From Clostridia bacterium (lineage in GTDB: Bacteria > Bacillota > Clostridia > Christensenellales > Borkfalkiaceae): DNA of 5,456 nucleotides. Positions 1 through 5,456 of the stretch are shown here, piece by piece. Position 1 is the stretch's first letter. Every line of letters begins with the position of its first letter. The notes under the pieces are model-generated. The model was given only the letters and a program-made list of their open reading frames with translations. It was not told the DNA's origin and did no database searches. A program made the translations under genes and the position numbers. The stretch spans positions 1-5,456 of the forward strand of contig JAGBSS010000155.1 in NCBI GenBank assembly GCA_017631725.1, given 5' to 3'.

Positions 1-17
1 GCCGTTTGATTTTGCAT
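1..17 (-). CDS. First codons of a further gene (partial, continues outside the window)
   Basis: The minus strand has AAAGGGGA (30-23) five bases before an ATG at 17-15, followed by CAA AAT CAA ACG and then the window edge, reading MQNQT. The good ribosome binding site, the terminator just upstream and the shared orientation support a real start. Five codons do not allow identification. A T/A-rich TATAAA at 40-35 is too close to the Shine-Dalgarno to be a clear promoter, and I cannot place one with confidence. Confidence 0.5.
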
Positions 18-52
18 AAAATTCCCCTTTGTTTTTTATAAATTTATGCAAA
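11..52 (-). repeat. 10-bp inverted repeat spanning the leader and start codon of the next gene
   Basis: TTTGCATAAA at 11-20 and TTTATGCAAA at 43-52 are perfect reverse complements separated by 22 bases. On the minus strand the downstream arm contains the start codon (ATG at 17-15) and the spacer contains the Shine-Dalgarno AAAGGGGA (30-23). If both arms are transcribed, the RNA could fold with the start codon paired. As DNA, the arms are 32 bp apart centre to centre, about three helical turns, which would also suit a dimeric repressor. Confidence 0.55.
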
Positions 53-74
53 CAAGTTGATTTTTAGCACAAAA

Positions 75-98
75 AAAACGACCAATTAAGGTCGTTTT
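75..98 (-). terminator. Rho-independent terminator of the phosphoesterase-IIC operon
   Basis: On the minus strand AAAACGACC pairs with GGTCGTTTT over a TTAATT loop, giving a perfect 9-bp stem. The stem runs into eight consecutive T's (79-72). It starts 15 bases after the IIC stop codon. The plus strand also reads T-rich after the stem, so it is potentially bidirectional. Confidence 0.92.
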
Positions 99-113
99 AG
101 TTTTTTATAATTA

Positions 114-1256
114 TTAGTCTGGTAATTTCATATCGTTAAACTGAATTTTACCTTTCTTTCTTAAAAGTTCGCTAACTGCAAGTGAAAGGAAAATTGGAAT
201 TACAAACAAGCATAAAACTATGCCAAGAATTGTGTTAATAGTAGGAACGGAATATAATGCGTTAGCATCTATAACACCAAAAAGACCAACAAGACCACTT
301 GTTCCCATTCCGCCGCCGGCTGCAGTGCATCTCATATTTAATAAAACGGCAACAAGCCCTGCAAATGCACTTGAAACAATTTCAGGCAACATTATTATTG
401 GCTTTTTCATTATGTTTGGAATTTGGAGCATACTTGTCCCAATCCCTTGAGATATAAGTCCGCCCCATTTGTTTTCTCTAAAAGAAGTGACTGCAAAACC
501 AACCATATGTGCCGCACAACCTGCAACGGCTGCACCACCTGCAATGGCAAATACTTCTGGATTAGATAGTGCCGTGTTAGAGGTTGCAATTGCCACCCAT
601 ATTGCCGCAGAAGAAGTAGGCATAGTAAGTAAAATTCCCATTATAACGGCAATTAACACACCAACGATAATTTTTACTGCAGCACCAGCATTTATTGTTA
701 TAACTAAAAGTTCTGCAAAAAGGTCTATAAGTTTTATAAATGGCCAAGCAATATAAATTGCAATAAATGAAAGCAATAACATTCCAATTGGCACTAAAAT
801 TATATCTAACTTTGTTTTTCCTTGATATAAAGATGCTATTTCAATGGTAAAAAGAGTTGCCACGTAACTGCCAATAGGATTACCGGGAGTGCCAAATTTT
901 ATAAAAGAAACATCTTTCCCGTTTACGTTAAATATAGAAAAGAAATTTCCGTCTATAATGTTTAAGGCAAACGCACCAACAAACCCTGCCACCGCTGCCG
1001 TAAAAATTATAAGTTTATTTTTACCTAAAGCGTGCGCTATTCCAACACCAATGCCTGCACCCATTAGCATTTTTGCAACGTTTGCAAACATCATAAGTGA
1101 ATTTCCTACAACGTTATTGCCTATCCAACCTGCAATTTGTGCTAAAATTGTGCCTGCAATTAACGTGCAGAAAAGACCTTGAGCCATACCGGAAAACGCC
1201 GTTATAAAATAGCGTTTTGGGAGTGTTTTAAAATAATCTTTTACCTTTTGCTTCAT
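114..1256 (-). CDS. PfoR-like PTS transporter IIC membrane protein (PTS_EIIC_2 family)
   Basis: This 380-residue protein has about nine or ten hydrophobic segments and is an integral inner-membrane protein. Conserved blocks I recognise from the PTS_EIIC_2/PfoR family are GTPGNPIGSYVAT (122-134), MPTSSAA, HMVGFAVTSFREN, GGLISQGIGTSMLQIPN and GGGMGTSGLVG. In a phosphotransferase system such a protein would carry and help phosphorylate a sugar. However, there is no IIA or IIB domain in the chain and none next to it, so the substrate is unknown. The clostridial namesake PfoR was first described as a toxin-gene regulator, a role I would not transfer. Start: GGAG at 1268-1265, eight bases before ATG, overlapping the phosphoesterase stop as ATGA. 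It ends in a double stop (TAATAA). Basic residues at both ends suggest cytoplasmic termini. Confidence 0.9.
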   Translation of the reverse strand: MKQKVKDYFKTLPKRYFITAFSGMAQGLFCTLIAGTILAQIAGWIGNNVVGNSLMMFANVAKMLMGAGIGVGIAHALGKNKLIIFTAAVAGFVGAFALNIIDGNFFSIFNVNGKDVSFIKFGTPGNPIGSYVATLFTIEIASLYQGKTKLDIILVPIGMLLLSFIAIYIAWPFIKLIDLFAELLVITINAGAAVKIIVGVLIAVIMGILLTMPTSSAAIWVAIATSNTALSNPEVFAIAGGAAVAGCAAHMVGFAVTSFRENKWGGLISQGIGTSMLQIPNIMKKPIIMLPEIVSSAFAGLVAVLLNMRCTAAGGGMGTSGLVGLFGVIDANALYSVPTINTILGIVLCLFVIPIFLSLAVSELLRKKGKIQFNDMKLPD

Positions 1257-1951
1257 AATTCTATCTCCGTAAGTTTATTATCTACTTGGTCGCAAGAAGT
1301 TAAATAATATTTTATACCGTTTTTGACAACCAATTTATCTGCCCTAACGTTTTTGCCGTGCAAATGCCCGTAAACTACTGCATCTACTTTATTCTCATCA
1401 AATATTTGGGTAAAAAGCGAATCTTCTCTTCTAACGTTAAAGGGTGGATAGTGCACAAGGGCAATAAGTTTATCGCTAGGTTGTATAATTTTTTTAACGG
1501 AATTAAAAGAAAGTTTAAGCCTTTCGTGTTCCCTTAAATAAATTACTTGATCTTGCTCTTTAAAATCGGGCGAACCGGGTGTTGTCCAACACCTTGAGCC
1601 ACAAATAACCACGTTATCAAACCTTATGCTGTCGTTTTGAAGGGCATAGCAATTTTCGGGCATAATATCCCTTACCTTGCCAATACCACTCCACCAATAA
1701 TCGTGATTACCTTTTATAAAAATTTTTTTACCGGGAAGGTCTTTTAACGTTTCTATATCGGCTTTAGCATCTTGCAAGGTCATTGCCCAACTTATATCGC
1801 CACCAATTAAAACTAAATCTTCATTAGAAACTTTTAAAAGCCAATCTTCACGGATTTTTTGCATATAATTAACCCAATTACCGCCAAAAACATCCATGGG
1901 CTTACTTGTGTTTGTAGAAATATGCAAATCACTAATAGCAAAAATCTTCAT
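1253..1951 (-). CDS. Calcineurin-like metallophosphoesterase (COG1768 type)
   Basis: This 232-residue cytoplasmic protein carries the full set of metallophosphoesterase metal-ligand motifs: DLH (8-10), GGD (50-52), GNHD (81-84), VHYPP (166-170) and GHLHG (195-199). It should therefore bind two metal ions and hydrolyse a phosphoester. The stretch KPMDVFGGNWVNY near the N-terminus and GGDISWAMTL, GNHDYWWS are typical of the COG1768 group of predicted phosphohydrolases, whose substrate I do not know. The start is fixed because the DLH motif needs residue 8 and an in-frame TAA lies at 1978-1976 with no other start codon between. It has no ribosome binding site and the promoter abuts the ATG. Its TGA stop overlaps the next start (ATGA), so it is co-transcribed and probably translationally coupled with the IIC gene. 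Confidence 0.94.
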   Translation of the reverse strand: MKIFAISDLHISTNTSKPMDVFGGNWVNYMQKIREDWLLKVSNEDLVLIGGDISWAMTLQDAKADIETLKDLPGKKIFIKGNHDYWWSGIGKVRDIMPENCYALQNDSIRFDNVVICGSRCWTTPGSPDFKEQDQVIYLREHERLKLSFNSVKKIIQPSDKLIALVHYPPFNVRREDSLFTQIFDENKVDAVVYGHLHGKNVRADKLVVKNGIKYYLTSCDQVDNKLTEIEL

Positions 1952-1957
1952 AATTAT

Positions 1958-1985
1958 ATTATAGCACTCGATTTTTTAAACGCAA
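1958..1985 (-). promoter_or_regulatory. Extended -10 promoter for a probably leaderless phosphoesterase mRNA
   Basis: The minus strand has TGCTATAAT (1966-1958), a perfect -10 hexamer with the extended TGN motif. A weak -35, TTGCGT (1985-1980), sits 16 bp upstream. A second TATAAT overlaps at 1958-1953. Counting six bases on from the first hexamer puts the transcription start at about 1951, which is the A of the phosphoesterase ATG. No Shine-Dalgarno sequence is visible before that ATG, unlike all other genes here, which agrees with leaderless initiation. Confidence 0.7.
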
Positions 1986-2006
1986 GCATTTAAAAACATA
2001 AATAAA

Positions 2007-2030
2007 AAACACCGTTTTAAAACGGTGTTT
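2007..2030 (-). terminator. Rho-independent terminator of the Cys-rich protein gene (perfect palindrome)
   Basis: The 24 bases form a perfect palindrome with arms AAACACCGTTTT and AAAACGGTGTTT. As RNA it would fold with the central A/T bases as the loop. On the minus strand it is followed by further T's (TTTATTTATG), and it starts 7 bases after the TAA stop at 2038. It separates this gene from the phosphoesterase operon. Confidence 0.88.
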
Positions 2031-2037
2031 CCTAATA

Positions 2038-2670
2038 TTATTCTGGATACATTGGCAATTCGAAAAATCCTGCACAAACTTCTTGAGTGTAGTCTTGACA
2101 AGGTGGTATTGCACAATAGCCATAAGAAGGTATTAACAGTTCCACATCCATTGTAACCTTTAATATTATCGTTACACAGGCATCTATAGTAAACTGATTA
2201 GTCCCCGTATAACTGCCAAGTGTAGAAACAAGCGATACTACCGATTCTATTTCATAAGGCATTATAGATGCAGAAGGTATGTTTAATATAACGTCTTTTG
2301 TAATGGTAACGGTAGAAGTTCCAACACCTTCTACACCATTTGCGTCTACGTATGCAACAGATACCGGAATAATAATGTCTGCTTTTACCCTTGCGGCATT
2401 TGGACGCTCGGAAAGTGGTTCAATTAAAAGATTACTAACCACCCCTTTTTGACTGGTGCTTTTTGCACTTATAAAGGTTAATGGATATGTAGGCGTGGTT
2501 GGTGAAGTGCTATTTAAATTTAATACTATTCCGTTTAATTGGTTTTGTTGCATGCACGCATCAAACACCTTTTTTGCTTGTATACAAACTTTATCACACA
2601 GACCGTTAAGTGGATTACCATTTATTCTACCGGGGCATCTGTCTGACTGAAAATTACAGAAAAATGACAT
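2038..2670 (-). CDS. Cys-rich conserved hypothetical protein, possibly spore-surface related
   Basis: I cannot assign a function to this 210-residue protein. It starts at an ATG preceded by AGGAG with a 9-base spacer, and it is a single-gene unit bounded by terminators on both sides. It has no signal peptide or membrane helix. The N-terminal third (1-45) holds five cysteines (5, 12, 25, 29, 39), with CPGRINGNPLNGLCDKVC as a likely signature. A Ser/Thr/Pro-rich linker (53-63) follows, then a beta-rich middle (about 92-180) with the alternating pattern KADIIIPVSVAYVDANGVEG and a later DACVTIILKVTMDVELLIP. The C-terminal tail has Cys186, 191 and 199 in GYCAIPPCQDYTQEVC. The two strands-plus-Pro units recall the SPOCS/DUF3794 domain of clostridial spore proteins, and Cys-rich ends are common in coat or exosporium proteins. 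That link is inference from pattern only. Confidence 0.85.
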   Translation of the reverse strand: MSFFCNFQSDRCPGRINGNPLNGLCDKVCIQAKKVFDACMQQNQLNGIVLNLNSTSPTTPTYPLTFISAKSTSQKGVVSNLLIEPLSERPNAARVKADIIIPVSVAYVDANGVEGVGTSTVTITKDVILNIPSASIMPYEIESVVSLVSTLGSYTGTNQFTIDACVTIILKVTMDVELLIPSYGYCAIPPCQDYTQEVCAGFFELPMYPE

Positions 2671-2702
2671 TTTTTGTTTCTCCTTTAGAGTTTTCTATAA
2701 TT

Positions 2703-2710
2703 AATATATG
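2703..2710 (-). promoter_or_regulatory. Possible -10 element for the Cys-rich protein gene
   Basis: Between the operon terminator and the gene at 2670 there are only about 65 bases, so the promoter should lie here. The minus strand reads CATATATT followed by AA. It contains a fair SigA-like TATATT and also fits the CATANNNTA pattern of SigK-type (and is close to SigE-type CATACANT) sporulation promoters. No convincing -35 of either class sits at the right distance. An alternative pairing is TTGTTT (2723-2718) with TATAGA (2699-2694). The assignment is tentative. Confidence 0.25.
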
Positions 2711-2734
2711 CCAAGACAAACAAAAAAGACACAA

Positions 2735-2762
2735 AAAAACGGCAGAACAATCCGCCGTTTTT
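2735..2762 (-). terminator. Rho-independent terminator of the oxidoreductase operon
   Basis: On the minus strand a stem of about 12 bp closes on the loop TTGT: the arms are AAACGGCGGA and TCTGCCGTTT (one G-T wobble) plus flanking A/T pairs. A run of seven T follows at 2739-2733. It lies 14 bp after the gamma-subunit stop. The plus strand also shows T's after the stem, so it could work in both directions, although no plus-strand gene needs it. Confidence 0.9.
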
Positions 2763-2776
2763 ATTTAACTTTAATT

Positions 2777-3310
2777 TTAGTAGTTATACCCTAATTCTAT
2801 TGCCTTAATATTATTTTCTAAAAGTGCCGCTTTTTTAGCAGGAACCATTTTTACAAGGCTTTCTTTTATCTGCTCTAAAGTTAAAACGTTAGTTTCTTTA
2901 ATAACCTTGCCTAAAATTATCATGTTTGCTAAACCTTCTAAATTGTTTTCGGTTGCAAGCCTTGTAGCAGGTATTCCAACAGTTTTGATATCATTTCTAT
3001 CTGCTTTCTTCTCTATTAAAGAACTATCGTAAATAGCATAGCCACCCTTTTCTGTTTCGTTATAGTATTTTTCTAACGAAGGAAGATTCATCGCTACTAA
3101 AACGTTTGGTTTATCTACTATTGGAGAGCCAATAGGAGTATCGGAAACAGTCACAGAACAGTTTGCCGTACCACCACGCATTTCAGGGCCGTAAGAAGGC
3201 AACCAAGAAACTTCTTTACCAACGTTAAGACCTGTGTATGCAATAAGTTTACCTGTAAAAAGTATGCCTTGTCCACCAAAACCTGCAATTAAAATTTTAC
3301 TAGCTTCCAT
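2777..3310 (-). CDS. korC: 2-oxoacid:ferredoxin oxidoreductase gamma subunit
   Basis: This 177-residue protein is the gamma subunit (pyruvate ferredoxin/flavodoxin oxidoreductase gamma domain). Signatures are the Rossmann-like N-terminus [11 protein letters not shown] (6-16), the segment [19 protein letters not shown], and [15 protein letters not shown] in the middle of the chain. I chose the ATG at 3310-3308. It has GGAGG at 3324-3320 with a 9-base spacer, it leaves a 1-bp gap to the beta-subunit stop, and it puts GFGGQG at the usual distance from the N-terminus. An in-frame ATG at 3331 would add seven residues (MLRRKNN), but it has no ribosome binding site and its codons would contain the GGAGG itself. 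It is the last gene of the operon, with a terminator about 15 bp after the stop. Confidence 0.94.
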   Translation of the reverse strand: MEASKILIAGFGGQGILFTGKLIAYTGLNVGKEVSWLPSYGPEMRGGTANCSVTVSDTPIGSPIVDKPNVLVAMNLPSLEKYYNETEKGGYAIYDSSLIEKKADRNDIKTVGIPATRLATENNLEGLANMIILGKVIKETNVLTLEQIKESLVKMVPAKKAALLENNIKAIELGYNY

Positions 3311-3311
3311 A

Positions 3312-4061
3312 TTATTTTTCCTCCGTAGCATACTTATCTTTATAAACGCCGAGTGGATAATATGTTTGCATATTTTCGTCTAACCACTTAATTGCATCTT
3401 TAGGAGAAAGACCCCAGTTTGTTGGGCAAGTAGATAAAACTTCTATTAAAGTAAAGCCTTTACCTTCAATTTGATATTGGAAAGCCTTTTTAATTGCTTT
3501 TTTAGCCTTGATAATATTTTTAACGTTATCTACTGCAACCCTTTCTACGTAAGCAGCACCCGTTATTGTAGAAAGCATTTCACTTACCCTTACAGGATAA
3601 CCTACAACGGTTGTATCTCTGCCGTATGGAGAAGTTTGGGTTACTTGGTTAGGAAGAGTGGTAGGAGCCATTTGACCACCTGTCATACCATAAATTGCGT
3701 TGTTTACGAAAATTAAAGTAATATTTTCACTTCTTGCAGCAGAGTGAACGGTTTCAGCCGTGCCAATAGCCGCTAAATCGCCATCACCTTGATAGGTAAA
3801 CACAACGTTTTCAGGGTTTGCCCTTTTTGCACCCGTTGCAACGGCAGGTGCTCTGCCGTGTGGGGCTTGAATCATATCGCAGTTAAAATAGTTATAAGAG
3901 AAAACAGAGCAACCTACAGATGCTACGCCAACTGCTTTATCTAAAACGCCAAGTTCTTCTAAAGATTCTGCAACTAAACGATGAATTATACCGTGAGTAC
4001 AGCCTGGGCAATAGTGAAGTGCATTGTCCGTTAAACCTTTTGTCTTTTTAAATACTACCAT
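3312..4061 (-). CDS. korB: 2-oxoacid:ferredoxin oxidoreductase beta subunit (TPP-binding)
   Basis: This 249-residue protein is the TPP- and Fe-S-binding beta subunit. The thiamine pyrophosphate/Mg motif runs from GDGDLAAIG (92-100) to NNAIYGMTGGQ (120-130). Four cysteines are placed as expected for the single [4Fe-4S] cluster of this subunit: Cys18 and Cys21 in HYCPGCTHG, Cys51 in SVGC, and Cys212 in STCPTNWG. With the alpha subunit it forms the active site that decarboxylates a 2-oxoacid and passes the acyl group to CoA, or runs in reverse. The start is set by GGGGAGG seven bases before ATG and overlaps the alpha-subunit stop by 7 bp. The TAA stop is followed after one base by the gamma-subunit start. 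No key residue appears to be missing. Confidence 0.95.
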   Translation of the reverse strand: MVVFKKTKGLTDNALHYCPGCTHGIIHRLVAESLEELGVLDKAVGVASVGCSVFSYNYFNCDMIQAPHGRAPAVATGAKRANPENVVFTYQGDGDLAAIGTAETVHSAARSENITLIFVNNAIYGMTGGQMAPTTLPNQVTQTSPYGRDTTVVGYPVRVSEMLSTITGAAYVERVAVDNVKNIIKAKKAIKKAFQYQIEGKGFTLIEVLSTCPTNWGLSPKDAIKWLDENMQTYYPLGVYKDKYATEEK

Positions 4062-5125
4062 TTGGTTGCCTCCCCTTTAACTACTTGTTCTACTTTTGCA
4101 ACAACTTCTTCAGTGCTCATAATTACACCGCCCGTGCGATTGCATAAATATACCGGTTTAGAACAATCGATAGCAAGTTTTACGTCGTCTATCATTTGTC
4201 CCATGTTGAGTTCTACAGAAATAAACGCTTTTGCTTTTTCCGCTGCTTTTTTAAGAGCATCTTTTGGGAACGGCCAAAGTGTTATTGGTCTTATCATACC
4301 AACTTTAAGCCCTTTGTTTCTTAATTCTACTATTGCGTTTTTAGATACCCTTGATGCGATACCAAATGCAACGATAACGTATTCTGCATCTTCCATCATA
4401 AATTCTTCGTATTTAACTTCATTTTCTTCTACAACTTTATAACGAGCGTAGCGGTCTACGTTCCATTGTTCAAGTTGTGCAGGAGAAAGTGATAAAGAGT
4501 TTATAACGTTTCTGCCACTATGATTTGCTTTGCCAGACGTTGCCCAATCTTTAGAATATTCTTTAACTTCGCCTACGTCTAAAGAAACCGGTTCCATCAT
4601 TTGACCAATTGTTCCGTCTGTTAAAATCATACAAGGCATTCTATATTTGTCTGCTAAATCAAAGCCGTTAAAGGTTAAACTAAACATTTCTTGAACAGAT
4701 GCAGGTGCTAAAACTATAAGTTTATAGTCACCATGTCCGCCACCTTTTACGGTTTGGAAATAATCTGATTGAGAAGGTTGAATACCACCAAGACCTGGGC
4801 CACCACGTTCTACGTTTACTATTAACGCAGGAAGGTCGCTACCTGCAATGTATGAAATACCTTCACTTTTTAAAGATATTCCTGGGCTTGAAGAACTTGT
4901 CATAGTTCTTTTACCGCAGGCTGCCGCACCTAAAACCATGTTTATTGCGGCAACTTCTGATTCTGCTTGTAAAAACACACCGCCAATTTTGGGCATGCGT
5001 TTTGCCATATAAGCAGCTACTTCTGTTTGAGGAGTTATAGGATAGCCAAAATAATGTCTGCAACCAGCCATTATTGCTGCTTCTGCTAACGCTTCGTTAC
5101 CTTTCATTAAAACTTTATCTGCCAT
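4055..5125 (-). CDS. vorB: 2-oxoacid:ferredoxin oxidoreductase alpha subunit (VorB/KorA type)
   Basis: This 356-residue protein is the pyrimidine-binding (alpha) subunit of a thiamine pyrophosphate 2-oxoacid:ferredoxin oxidoreductase. Visible family signatures are the N-terminal MKGNEALAEAA stretch (7-17), GYPITPQTE (27-35, the substrate-contacting loop), LQAESEVAAIN (52-62, containing the Glu expected to activate TPP), TSSSSPGISL (76-85) and RGGPGLGGIQPSQ (107-119). A C-terminal domain (about residues 245-350) resembles the transketolase-C/OFOR domain II. Length is normal for the family. Proteins of this exact type are usually annotated VorB (3-methyl-2-oxobutanoate dehydrogenase), but the same architecture serves 2-oxoglutarate enzymes, so specificity is open. 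Its ribosome binding site lies around AAAGG/TAGGTG and overlaps the ferredoxin stop. Its own TAG stop sits inside the beta-subunit start (ATGGTAG, 7-bp overlap), suggesting translational coupling. Confidence 0.95.
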   Translation of the reverse strand: MADKVLMKGNEALAEAAIMAGCRHYFGYPITPQTEVAAYMAKRMPKIGGVFLQAESEVAAINMVLGAAACGKRTMTSSSSPGISLKSEGISYIAGSDLPALIVNVERGGPGLGGIQPSQSDYFQTVKGGGHGDYKLIVLAPASVQEMFSLTFNGFDLADKYRMPCMILTDGTIGQMMEPVSLDVGEVKEYSKDWATSGKANHSGRNVINSLSLSPAQLEQWNVDRYARYKVVEENEVKYEEFMMEDAEYVIVAFGIASRVSKNAIVELRNKGLKVGMIRPITLWPFPKDALKKAAEKAKAFISVELNMGQMIDDVKLAIDCSKPVYLCNRTGGVIMSTEEVVAKVEQVVKGEATKW

Positions 5126-5132
5126 TTTACAC

Positions 5133-5339
5133 CTACCTTTCTACCGTTATAACCGAGTCTGGACACATATTTGCACAAAATGCACAACCTATGCATTTTT
5201 CAGGTTCGGTTACCATTGCAGAGTGATAACCTTTTGCATTGATTTTGTCTGTTGCTAAACGAATTATGCCTTTAGGGCAAGCCATTTCACAAAGACCACA
5301 ACCTTTGCAACGTTCTTCTTCAAAAATTACTTTTGCCAT
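5133..5339 (-). CDS. korD: 2-oxoacid:ferredoxin oxidoreductase delta subunit (2x[4Fe-4S] ferredoxin)
   Basis: This 68-residue protein is a bacterial-type ferredoxin with two complete cluster motifs of the form CxxCxxCxxxCP: Cys11, 14, 17, 21 and Cys49, 52, 55, 59. All eight cluster ligands are present. It has no signal peptide or membrane segment, so it acts in the cytoplasm. Small ferredoxins encoded directly before alpha, beta and gamma subunits are the delta subunit of four-subunit 2-oxoacid:ferredoxin oxidoreductases. They move electrons from the catalytic cluster to free ferredoxin. The start is supported by AAGGAG at 5350-5345, five bases upstream of ATG. The gene ends with TAG 7 bp before the alpha-subunit start. 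The symbol follows the KorABCD scheme; vorD or porD would serve equally, because the substrate is not known. Confidence 0.93.
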   Translation of the reverse strand: MAKVIFEEERCKGCGLCEMACPKGIIRLATDKINAKGYHSAMVTEPEKCIGCAFCANMCPDSVITVER

Positions 5340-5348
5340 AATTTCTCC

Positions 5349-5456
5349 TTACAACCAATCTCCGTATTTTATTAATTCTACAGGAAAAAGGTTTTGTATT
5401 TTACCTTTTAATTTTTCTTCTAAATTTTTTAATACTGCCGTAAATTTAACGGGCAA
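5349..5456 (-). CDS. C-terminal end of an unidentified protein (partial, 5' end outside the window)
   Basis: The reading frame runs in from the window edge and ends with TAA at 5351-5349, giving 35 residues that end in KYGDWL. The tail is Lys/Glu-rich and looks like an amphipathic helix (AVLKNLEEKLKG) followed by a short segment with FPVELIKYGDWL. I do not recognise the family from this fragment. It is judged real because it is open across the whole edge, ends exactly at the Shine-Dalgarno of the ferredoxin gene (the stop codon TAA overlaps AAGGAG), and leaves only a 9-bp gap. This implies it belongs to the same operon as the oxidoreductase genes. The operon promoter must lie upstream, beyond the window. 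Confidence 0.6.
   Translation of the reverse strand: MPVKFTAVLKNLEEKLKGKIQNLFPVELIKYGDWL

Noticed and set aside
220..1182. Three plus-strand open frames (220-450, 469-756, 889-1182)
   Set aside because: They lie antisense within the IIC membrane protein gene, lack ribosome binding sites, and have the Ala/Thr/Pro/Ile-rich composition expected of the reverse strand of a membrane-protein gene.
1973..1996. 8-bp inverted repeat (TTTTTAAA / TTTAAAAA) over the -35 region of the phosphoesterase promoter as an operator
   Set aside because: The arms are pure A/T and simple, so chance is likely in this AT-rich spacer; nothing else supports a binding site.
2007..2030. The 24-nt perfect palindrome as a mobile-element end or regulator site
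   Set aside because: Its place just after a stop codon and the following T-run explain it fully as a terminator; there is no partner copy or transposase in the window.
2456..2650. 64-residue plus-strand open frame
   Set aside because: It is antisense to the N-terminal part of the Cys-rich protein gene, which has the better ribosome binding site, terminator and orientation.
3471..3716. 81-residue plus-strand open frame
   Set aside because: It is antisense to the beta subunit; no ribosome binding site and no family features.
4062..4442. 126-residue plus-strand open frame
   Set aside because: It is antisense to the well-conserved alpha subunit, has a Ser/Thr/Phe/Ile-rich composition and no recognisable motif.

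Overview
The window is AT-rich and every gene I can support lies on the minus strand, so transcription runs from high to low coordinates. The gene content (a four-subunit 2-oxoacid:ferredoxin oxidoreductase, a PfoR-like PTS IIC protein, a COG1768-type phosphoesterase and a Cys-rich protein of a kind I associate with Clostridia), strong AGGAG-type ribosome binding sites and low GC point to an anaerobic member of the Bacillota, most likely an uncultured or gut-type Clostridia. This is inferred from gene families; there is no rRNA or other phylogenetic marker.

Layout in transcription order. (1) 5456-2777: an operon that enters from outside the window. It starts with the last 35 codons of an unidentified gene, followed by a 68-aa two-cluster ferredoxin, then the alpha, beta and gamma subunits of a 2-oxoacid:ferredoxin oxidoreductase. 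Gaps are 9, 7, -7 and 1 bp, and a strong hairpin terminator at 2735-2762 closes it. (2) 2670-2038: a single gene for a 210-aa Cys-rich protein of unknown function, with its own ribosome binding site and a terminator built on a perfect 24-nt palindrome. (3) 1951-114: a two-gene operon, a metallophosphoesterase and an orphan PTS IIC membrane protein joined by an ATGA overlap. It is read from an extended -10 promoter so close to the start codon that the mRNA is probably leaderless, and it ends at a hairpin terminator (75-98). (4) 17-1: the first five codons of a further gene, whose start codon lies in one arm of a 10-bp inverted repeat.

The oxidoreductase genes together encode a complete enzyme: alpha and beta hold the active site with TPP and one Fe-S cluster, gamma completes the 2-oxoacid:acceptor core, and the ferredoxin-like subunit carries electrons out. 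It interconverts a 2-oxoacid plus CoA with acyl-CoA, CO2 and reduced ferredoxin. Whether the substrate is 2-oxoglutarate or a branched-chain 2-oxoacid cannot be settled from sequence.

I see no mobile element, CRISPR array, tRNA or rRNA, and no gene-free stretch longer than about 110 bases. Most of the window is ordinary anaerobe metabolism. The parts most worth a second look are the unknown Cys-rich protein, the leaderless phosphoesterase/IIC operon, and the inverted repeat over the start of the next gene.
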